Positions 1 through 5,127 of a stretch of 8,094 nucleotides of DNA are shown here, one piece after another. Every line of letters begins with the position of its first letter. The first letter of the stretch is position 1. The position numbers and the translations under genes were made by a program. The notes beneath the pieces were generated by a model. That model did not search any database and was not told where the DNA came from. It saw nothing but the letters and a program-made list of their open reading frames with translations. The stretch is from Methylococcaceae bacterium (GTDB lineage Bacteria; Pseudomonadota; Gammaproteobacteria; Methylococcales; Methylomonadaceae): assembly GCA_003155565.1 (NCBI GenBank), contig PMDM01000121.1, positions 641-8,734 on the forward strand. The letters run 5' to 3'.

Positions 1-83
1 ACAACATCCTGCAACAAGCGGGAACGGCAGTGCTGTCGCAAGCAAATCAAACACCACAATCAGTGCTCGGTTTGTTGCGTTAA
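1..83 (+). CDS. fliC: Flagellin, C-terminal end only (partial)
   Basis: The window opens inside a gene whose last 26 residues read NILQQAGTAVLSQANQTPQS followed by VLGLLR and a TAA at 81-83; the first complete codon is at 3. This is the D0 C-terminal helix of flagellin, the filament subunit: the pattern ILxQAGxAxLxQANQxPQxVLxLLR is highly conserved in proteobacterial flagellins. The rest of the gene, including the variable surface domain, lies outside the window. Position just upstream of flaG-fliD-fliS fits the usual filament cluster. The fliC symbol is by family; the organism may have several flagellin copies and this could be any of them. Confidence 0.9.
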   Translation, partial: NILQQAGTAVLSQANQTPQSVLGLLR

Positions 84-99
84 GTTCGATACCCTAATC

Positions 100-129
100 A
101 ATACCCAACCGGTTGCCCGGTTGGGTATT
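100..129 (+). terminator. 13-bp perfect hairpin between flagellin and flaG
   Basis: A perfect inverted repeat pairs 100-112 with 117-129 around a 4-base loop TTGC (113-116). It begins 17 bases after the flagellin stop and ends 6 bases before the flaG Shine-Dalgarno. No T run follows (the next bases are AGTGCTAAGG), so it is not a textbook Rho-independent terminator. Inference: it caps and stabilises the abundant flagellin mRNA and lets only part of transcription continue into flaG, or it is a weak terminator. Confidence 0.6.
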
Positions 130-148
130 AGTGCTAAGGAGACGTAAG

Positions 149-520
149 GTGATCATCCCAATTACAAGCAACATCAATCAGGCTGAACAGGCTGTTAGGC
201 GCGTCAGTGATGATGCGCCTAAGGTCGTTGTTGACATCTCAAATACCAAGCCCTCGCTTGGTGGCGCAACCGAGACCCAGCAACCTTCACCTGAACAGTT
301 AAAAAAGGCGACGGACAACATCAATCGGGCAATGCAACAGTCGAACCAAAATCTTGAATTTGAATTCAGCATGGACACCGACACTAAAAAGACGGTGGTC
401 AGGGTGGTGGACAAAGCAACCGGCGAGTTAGTCCGTCAAATTCCATCGGAAGAGACGGTGGCGATTGCACGCTCGATAGACCAATTCCAGCGCAGTCTTT
501 TGTTAAATCAAAAGGCTTAG
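149..520 (+). CDS. flaG: FlaG family flagellar protein
   Basis: This gives 123 residues from a GTG start. I chose GTG 149 because AAGGAG (136-141) sits 7 bases upstream; the in-frame TTG at 113 lies in the loop of the preceding hairpin and has no ribosome site. The N-terminal half is polar and low in complexity (Q/N/T/S rich, about residues 25-70). The C-terminal half carries the FlaG signature: TVVRVVDKATGELVRQIPSE, then EETVAIARSIDQF. FlaG proteins are small and affect filament length or filament-cap behaviour in several bacteria; their molecular role is poorly defined. The gene sits between flagellin and fliD, its usual place, and is probably co-transcribed with fliD, whose start is 15 bases past its stop. 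Confidence 0.92.
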   Translation: MIIPITSNINQAEQAVRRVSDDAPKVVVDISNTKPSLGGATETQQPSPEQLKKATDNINRAMQQSNQNLEFEFSMDTDTKKTVVRVVDKATGELVRQIPSEETVAIARSIDQFQRSLLLNQKA

Positions 521-535
521 TTCAGGAGATAAATT

Positions 536-1954
536 ATGGCAACCACCTCATCCGTTGGAGCTAGCGGGGGGCTTGATGTCCAAGGCCTCGTTTCGCAGTT
601 GATGACACTCGAGCGCCAGCCCATCGATAAGCTCAACACCCAGGTAAGCAGCTATCAGAACAAGATTTCATCTTTCGGCACGCTCAAGGGATTAGTTTCG
701 GGTTTTCAAACCGCGTTGCAGGGTTTGAATGACAATTTTGAGGGATTTACCGCCGCAGCGTCTGATGCCAGCATTTTTTCCGCTTCTGCTACCAGTGCAG
801 CAGCGGCAGGCACTTATGCTTTGGAGGTGACCAATCTGGCCCATGCACAGAGCTTGGTTGCCGTCGGGCAAACCAGCAGCACAACTGCCATCGGCGATGG
901 CACCGCAACCACCATTACTTTCGATTTCGGCACCGTCAGCGGCGGCATCTTGGCTTCTGGTGTTTACAGCGGCGCTGCCTTTGCTTCTAACGGCAGTGGC
1001 ACAAAAAGCATTGCGATAGATGGCACGAACAATACGCTGCAAGGCATACGCGATGCGGTCAATGCTGCCAAGATAGGCGTGACGGCTACCATCGTCAATG
1101 ATGGCAGCGGCACACCCTACCGTCTTGCCCTAACTTCGGACAAAAGCGGCGTCAACAACAGCCTCAAAATTACCACCAGTGGAGGTGACGGAGCCATAGG
1201 TGCATTATTGGCGCATGACCCTGCCGGGGCGCAGCATCTAAACCAAACAGCCGCCGCCCAGAACGCTAATTTCACGGTGAACGGCATTGCGATTACCAGC
1301 CCTTCGAACACGGTCTCCGATGCCGTCCAAGGGGTTACCTTAACGCTGAACAAGCTGACGACCGCACCAGCCACCTTGACGGTAGCGCGTGACACAGCCG
1401 CCGTCAAAACGTCGGTATCTGGTTTTGTCGATGCTTATAATGCGTTGGTCAGCCAGCTTAAGTCCCGCTCCGCCTTCGGCAGCAGCACCGACACCAACAA
1501 GCCTGCTTTGGCGGGTGACGGAACGGTACGCCTCATGCTGGATCAACTGCATGGCATTTTTAATACAGGCGCAAGCGGCACCCTGACATCGCTCTCTCAA
1601 GTCGGCATTACTACCAAAGCAGATGGCACACTGAAACTGGATACCAGCAAACTTGACAGTGCCATGGCGACCAATTTCAGCGATGTGACGAATTTGTTTG
1701 CTTCGGCAACAGGTTACGCCACCCGGCTGAAAGATTGGTCCGACACCGTGCTTGCTCCCGGCGGTTTGATCGACACCCGCACCCAAAATCTTAACACATC
1801 CATTAAAGGCTATAACGACCAAATCAGTAGGCTGGAAATCCGGATGACGACGCTTAAAAAACAATACACCACTACCTATAGCAACCTTAACGTCATGCTG
1901 AGCAACATGAGTAGCACCAGCACTTACCTGACTCAGCAGCTCTCAAAACTATAA
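536..1954 (+). CDS. fliD: Flagellar filament cap protein FliD (HAP2)
   Basis: FliD forms the oligomeric cap at the filament tip and helps exported flagellin monomers fold and insert. The 472 residues match the usual family size. The N-terminal D0 region has the family pattern GLDVQGLVSQLMTLERQPID (residues 12-31) followed by a heptad-like segment. The middle is rich in G, S, T and A, as expected for the variable D2/D3 domains. The FliD C-terminal domain begins around residue 240 and ends in a coiled-coil tail (RLEIRMTTLKKQYTTTYSNL, then NVMLSNMSSTSTYLTQQLSKL). The start is supported by AGGAG at 524-528. The fliS start follows 15 bases after its stop. The gene is more G/C-rich than the genes at 2850-4121. 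No break or missing domain was seen. Confidence 0.96.
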   Translation: MATTSSVGASGGLDVQGLVSQLMTLERQPIDKLNTQVSSYQNKISSFGTLKGLVSGFQTALQGLNDNFEGFTAAASDASIFSASATSAAAAGTYALEVTNLAHAQSLVAVGQTSSTTAIGDGTATTITFDFGTVSGGILASGVYSGAAFASNGSGTKSIAIDGTNNTLQGIRDAVNAAKIGVTATIVNDGSGTPYRLALTSDKSGVNNSLKITTSGGDGAIGALLAHDPAGAQHLNQTAAAQNANFTVNGIAITSPSNTVSDAVQGVTLTLNKLTTAPATLTVARDTAAVKTSVSGFVDAYNALVSQLKSRSAFGSSTDTNKPALAGDGTVRLMLDQLHGIFNTGASGTLTSLSQVGITTKADGTLKLDTSKLDSAMATNFSDVTNLFASATGYATRLKDWSDTVLAPGGLIDTRTQNLNTSIKGYNDQISRLEIRMTTLKKQYTTTYSNLNVMLSNMSSTSTYLTQQLSKL

Positions 1955-1969
1955 CTTAGGATCATCATA

Positions 1970-2419
1970 ATGAATGCAACTACCGCCATCAATGCCTATA
2001 AGAAAGTCGGCGTAGAATCTAGCGTAAATGGTGCCGATCCGCACATGCTCATTTCGATGCTGTTTCAGGGTGCGCTACTTGCAATCGCCAACGCGAAAAA
2101 CGAAATATTACGCAAGGAGATTGCTGCCAAGGGCAAGTCCATCTCCAAAGCCATTGCTATCATTGGCGAAGGGTTGCATGCCAGCCTAGATAAACGTGCT
2201 GGAGGTGAGTTGGCACAGAACTTGTCATCATTATACGACTATATGGTAATGCGCTTGGTTGATGCCAATTTGAAAAATGACATCACTGTTTTAGATGAAG
2301 TGGCACGCCTATTGACCGAATTAACAGAAGCTTGGGACAGCATACGTCCGAATAGCGTACAATCCGAGCCACAGCCAAATGCTTCAGCCAATGCACAACG
2401 AGCTTATGGAAGAGCTTAA
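1970..2419 (+). CDS. fliS: Flagellin export chaperone FliS
   Basis: FliS is a small cytosolic helical-bundle chaperone that binds the C-terminus of flagellin, prevents early polymerisation and delivers it to the export gate. The 149 residues contain the family hallmarks in order: an N-terminal AxNAYKKVGVESSV-like segment (here AINAYKKVGVESSVNGADPH), the PHMLISMLFQGALLAI helix at about residues 24-39, KGKSISKAIAIIGEGLHASL at 53-72, and LSSLYDYMVMRLVDANLKND at about 85-104. The C-terminal 25 residues are polar and probably flexible. A modest TTAGGA ribosome site precedes the ATG. It is placed directly after fliD and 4 bases before a fliT-like gene, so the two chaperones are probably translationally coupled. 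Confidence 0.95.
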   Translation: MNATTAINAYKKVGVESSVNGADPHMLISMLFQGALLAIANAKNEILRKEIAAKGKSISKAIAIIGEGLHASLDKRAGGELAQNLSSLYDYMVMRLVDANLKNDITVLDEVARLLTELTEAWDSIRPNSVQSEPQPNASANAQRAYGRA

Positions 2420-2423
2420 GTAA

Positions 2424-2747
2424 ATGAACCCGTCTCAAGTCATTGCGAATTACGAATCACTATCGGCCCTGACTGGGCAGATGCGCGAAGCGGCTATGCG
2501 TGGCGAATGGGACTATCTGATCAATATCGAGCATCAATGCGGCGAACTGGTCGCCACCATGAAACCATTTGATATTGAGGTAATGCTTGATGAGGCTGCG
2601 CGTCTACACAAGAATCAACTGATTCACAAAATCTTGGCCGACGATGCCGAGATTCGCAATCGCGCCCAAGTCTGGATGAGCCAGTTGCAACTCAGCATGC
2701 AAAGCAATCGCCAAGAACAACGCTTGTTGCATGCGTATGGGGCTTAA
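2424..2747 (+). CDS. fliT: FliT-like flagellar chaperone
   Basis: The product is a 107-residue, mainly helical, acidic protein with no membrane segment. The N-terminus (VIANYESLSALTGQMREAAM, then RGEWDYLINIEHQCGELVA) and C-terminus (LADDAEIRNRAQVWMSQLQ, ending in RLLHAYGA) match the FliT-type chaperones that follow fliS in beta- and gammaproteobacteria. FliT binds FliD and, in enterics, also restrains the flagellar master regulator FlhDC; whether the regulatory role applies here is unknown. The ATG lies 4 bases beyond the fliS stop with GGAAG at 2408-2412 inside fliS, consistent with coupling. FliT proteins are divergent, so the symbol rests on context plus pattern. This is the last gene of the + strand filament operon. 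Confidence 0.8.
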   Translation: MNPSQVIANYESLSALTGQMREAAMRGEWDYLINIEHQCGELVATMKPFDIEVMLDEAARLHKNQLIHKILADDAEIRNRAQVWMSQLQLSMQSNRQEQRLLHAYGA

Positions 2748-2763
2748 CCCAAGGCACGCTAAC

Positions 2764-2790
2764 TTAGGCTATAATACATTAGGCTATAAT
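2764..2790 (+). promoter_or_regulatory. Tandem duplicated TATAAT element, putative promoter of the HDOD gene
   Basis: The 12-mer TTAGGCTATAAT occurs twice, at 2764-2775 and 2779-2790, with a 15-base period. Each copy contains a perfect TATAAT (2770-2775 and 2785-2790). The stretch follows the fliT-like stop and precedes the HDOD gene, where a new promoter would be expected. No good -35 hexamer is visible at the right spacing for either copy (ACTTAG at 2762 is the nearest for the second). The second copy also lies in a short dyad, ACATTA (2776-2781) with TAATGT (2787-2792). Promoter function is inferred. Confidence 0.45.
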
Positions 2791-2897
2791 GTAAATGTTC
2801 ACCCTGATGCGCGACCGTATGTTGATACTCCTTGCCTCGCTCTGCTTTTATGATTATACCGGACTACTTTGGTTGCCAACATAATGACTACTACCCT

Positions 2898-3770
2898 ATG
2901 GATATAGAACTAAAAATTTCAGAACAACTTAAGGACAACCCTTTTATCAACCGGTTTAATGAACATTGTCTTCGGGGAGAACTTAAAACTCCCAGCTTTC
3001 CTGATGTTGCGTTAAAAATGCGTAAAGCTATCCAGCAGGATTGCGATGTTGCCGACCTGGTCAAAATTATTAATATGGATCCGTTCATCTCCGCCAAGCT
3101 GATTCAGGTCGTTAACAGCCCTTTTTACATGCAGGCAACGCGGATCAGCAATTGTTCAAATGCCATCAACCGACTGGGGCGTAAGACAACGCGCGATCTG
3201 GTGATCACTTTCAGCATGAAAAACCTGATTAAGAGTGAAAAGCCAGTAATAAAAAAACTGATACAACAAAGCTGGTTTCAGAGCATCAAAGTTTCCAGTA
3301 TTGCCTTCACCCTGGCTAAACTTGTCAAAAAAGTAGATTCCGACGATGCGTTACTGGCAGGGCTTTTACATAATATCGGGGTACTGCCTATTTTATCTTT
3401 TGCTGACACTCTGCCGGAAAGCAGTTATCAGGCTACCGATATTGATCTTTGCATAAACGAGATCCAAGGTCAGCTAGGTTCTATTATTTTGGAACAATGG
3501 GAGTTTCCGGATAATTTAAAACAAATCCCATTACAATCTTCAAGCTGGTTTACAAATACCACTGAAAACCTCAACCTAAATGACATTGTATTATTAGCAA
3601 AATACCATTATTTCCTGGCATCTCCAAGCAGCACCGGACTCCCATTAATCGACAAGTTGCCAGCCTATCAAAAACTGGGAAACCAATCTTTAACACCTGA
3701 AATGTCGCTACAAATACTTCAAGATGCAAAACAACAAATTGCAGAAACGATGAGTTTTTTCTCCAATTAA
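2898..3770 (+). CDS. HDOD-domain signalling protein
   Basis: This gives 290 residues from ATG 2898. An in-frame ATG at 2850 would add 16 residues, but neither start has a clear Shine-Dalgarno. I prefer 2898 because the family-like sequence begins there. Residues about 22-215 form an HDOD domain: LKTPSFPDVALKMRKAIQQ, then DPFISAKLIQVVNSPFYMQ, NCSNAINRLGRKTTRDLVI and LLAGLLHNIGVLPIL. HDOD domains resemble HD phosphohydrolases but lack the metal-binding HD residues; here the position reads HN. They act as protein-interaction or signalling modules, often linked to motility, chemotaxis or cyclic-di-GMP pathways. No GGDEF, EAL, receiver or membrane segment accompanies it. The remaining C-terminal part is helical with no domain I recognise. 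It is more A/T-rich than fliD and sits at the meeting point of two flagellar clusters, so a motility role is plausible but unproven. Confidence 0.85.
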   Translation: MDIELKISEQLKDNPFINRFNEHCLRGELKTPSFPDVALKMRKAIQQDCDVADLVKIINMDPFISAKLIQVVNSPFYMQATRISNCSNAINRLGRKTTRDLVITFSMKNLIKSEKPVIKKLIQQSWFQSIKVSSIAFTLAKLVKKVDSDDALLAGLLHNIGVLPILSFADTLPESSYQATDIDLCINEIQGQLGSIILEQWEFPDNLKQIPLQSSSWFTNTTENLNLNDIVLLAKYHYFLASPSSTGLPLIDKLPAYQKLGNQSLTPEMSLQILQDAKQQIAETMSFFSN

Positions 3771-3815
3771 CAATTATGGCTCTTATTTCCTGGTTGTTTT
3801 TAAAAGGCTTTATTC

Positions 3816-4121
3816 TTAGGCATCTCTTACAACACCAATAGTATTGGATGTTGTTATAAAAGGCGTGCTTGGATTAAATATGGGTTTCCTCTCCGGTAGG
3901 ATTTGTTTTGTCTTTTGTCTTTTGTCCGTTTCTTCATGACATGTAGCAGAGTTATTTACACGCTCAGTACGCTTAGCAGCTTTTCTTAACTTATCGTCCC
4001 TATATTCTCCGTGCAACCATTCGCCTAGTTTGTAAGATTTATCTTTTGAAACTGTTTCAGGGTCTATAAGAAACCTAAGTTTCGTTTTAGCATGATTTTC
4101 GATTTTTTGATTCAAGGTCAT
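3816..4121 (-). CDS. Small stand-alone CZB-like (chemoreceptor zinc-binding) domain protein, degenerate
   Basis: This is a 101-residue soluble protein. Its ATG has a perfect ribosome site, AGGAGGG (minus strand of 4128-4134), 6 bases upstream, so translation is likely. By eye it follows the CZB pattern: IENHAKTKLRF (residues 7-17; canonical HxxWKxxL), ETVSKDKSYKLGEWLHGE (22-39; canonical DxxCxLGxWLxGE), VNNSATCHEE (55-64; canonical HxxFHxxA) and STPFITTSNTIGVV (85-98), like the tail of stand-alone CZB proteins. Of four zinc ligands, His10 and His62 are kept, the Cys position is Tyr30 and the third His is Ser58. CZB domains sense zinc or oxidants, usually in chemoreceptors or diguanylate cyclases. 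It follows flgL by 71 bases on the same strand and may be co-transcribed. A three-copy 7-base repeat lies in codons 66-73. It may be a decaying gene. The family call is from memory of the motif. Confidence 0.6.
   Translation of the reverse strand: MTLNQKIENHAKTKLRFLIDPETVSKDKSYKLGEWLHGEYRDDKLRKAAKRTERVNNSATCHEETDKRQKTKQILPERKPIFNPSTPFITTSNTIGVVRDA
3906..3926. repeat. Three-copy heptanucleotide tandem repeat inside the CZB-like gene
   Basis: TTTTGTC is repeated exactly three times (3906-3912, 3913-3919, 3920-3926); on the coding minus strand this reads GACAAAA x3. The unit length is not a multiple of three, so gain or loss of one copy would shift the reading frame of the downstream third of the gene. 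Confidence 0.85.
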
Positions 4122-4148
4122 TTAATGCCCTCCTGGTAGTAATTAAGG

Positions 4149-4171
4149 CTGGCTAACTTAAAGTAAGCCAG
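4149..4171 (-). terminator. Hairpin downstream of flgL (possible weak terminator or processing site)
   Basis: CTGGCTAACTT (4149-4159) pairs with AAGTAAGCCAG (4161-4171), 10 of 11 positions with one A/A mismatch. It begins about 21 bases after the flgL stop on the minus strand. The minus-strand continuation is CCTTAATTACTACC, without a strong T run, so it may end only part of transcription before the CZB-like gene. Confidence 0.4.
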
Positions 4172-4192
4172 ATCAAATCTTAGGTTTTTCAG

Positions 4193-5121
4193 TTAAAGAT
4201 AATTAAATAACGATAATTTTTTTACCTGGGTAAATGTTTGCTGCGCTGCCTGTAAAGATGCGGTTTGCTGGCTAAATCGGCTGATGGCTTCGGCATAGTC
4301 CAGATCTTCCGCTGCCGACAAGGCCGTTTTTGTGTTGAGGTTAGCATCCGAGTTGATGCTTTCCTGGTTGTCCAAAGCATTCAGCCTTGCCCCTACTGAT
4401 GAGCGAGTCAAGGTCACCTTGTCCAGTGCTTTGGAGATATCGTCAAGGGATGCCGAGTTTGGGGTATTGGCTTTCAGGTCTGTGGTAAATTTGTCAATTG
4501 CTTCAAAAACATTGCTGATGGAGCCGGGTGATGGCACTATTGCGGGTGATGAACCCGTAGGGATGCCGAAAACACTGCTCCCAGGGTCGCCGTCAGTCAC
4601 TTGACGCGCTGCGTCTATTTGTATGGGCCGTGAATTGGTATCCCCGGCATAGCCATAGGCACCGGGATTGGTGGCATCTTTGCTAAAGGGCAGGGTAGTG
4701 CTTTTAAAGCCTGAAAACATGTACTCACCGTTGGAGTTTTTGGTGTTAGCAAGCCCCATTAATTGCTTGTTTAGCTCGTCCATCTCCGTAGCGGTCGCAA
4801 TCCTGGCATTTGTCGAATTAGTGCCACTTAATCCCTGTATACCTAGCTCATGAATTCTTTGCAATATTTCGGTTGCACCTTGCAATACCCCGTCTTCCAT
4901 AGTAAGCCGACTTCGGGCAGTTTGATATTGCTTTGGTATTGTTCCGTCTGCTTTATGTTTTGATTGAGGTCAATGATGCGGACTGCTGCAGCAGGATCAT
5001 CAGAAGGCGTTAGAAGCTTCTTGCCGGTAGACAATTGCAACTGCGTTTGCAGCAACCTTGATTGTTGATCAAGCATTGAATTGACGGCTGTTTGTTGGGA
5101 CCATGAAGTTGAAATTCGCAT
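4193..5121 (-). pseudogene. flgL: Flagellar hook-filament junction protein FlgL (HAP3), split by a one-base frameshift
   Basis: FlgL forms, with FlgK, the junction between hook and filament. The first 67 codons (5121-4921) give a clear flagellin-like N-terminus: MRISTSWSQQ, LQLSTGKKLLTPSDDPAAAV, ending EQYQSNIK. This frame then runs into unrelated residues and stops at 4843. The rest continues one base out of phase from 4921: TARSRLTMEDGVLQGATEIL, then GLANTKNSNGEYMFSGFKS and the classic end SLQAAQQTFTQVKKLSLFNYL, stop at 4193-4195. Adding one A to the AAA at 4923-4921 restores a continuous protein of about 309 residues, normal for the family. No domain is missing otherwise. The start follows the flgK stop by 6 bases and its ribosome site (AGGTAG) overlaps that stop, so the two are coupled. 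This is a true null mutation, a homopolymer sequencing error or, less likely, a recoded gene. The internal ATG at 4900 would not yield a functional D0 domain. Confidence 0.9.
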
Positions 5122-5127
5122 GATAAT

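Noticed and set aside
113..148. TTG start extending FlaG by 12 residues
   Set aside because: The TTG lies in a hairpin loop and lacks a ribosome site, while GTG 149 has AAGGAG at ideal spacing and the upstream residues do not look like FlaG.
692..1864. Long minus-strand open frames inside fliD
   Set aside because: They are antisense to a clear fliD, have no ribosome sites or recognisable domains and have atypical composition; they are frame shadows of a G/C-rich gene.
2819..2884. 21-codon hydrophobic open frame (MLILLASLCFYDY...) upstream of the HDOD domain
   Set aside because: No Shine-Dalgarno and no similarity I recognise. A leader peptide cannot be excluded, but a short open frame of this size is expected by chance.
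4071..4187. Inverted repeat AAACCTAAG (4071-4079) with CTTAGGTTT (4179-4187), possible mobile-element ends
   Set aside because: Only 9 bases, one arm lies within the CZB-like coding region, no target-site duplication or transposase is present; probably chance.
4843..5121. A separate 92-residue gene at the start of flgL
   Set aside because: Its first 67 residues are the FlgL N-terminus; the last 25 are out-of-frame read-through after the frameshift, so it is not an independent gene.
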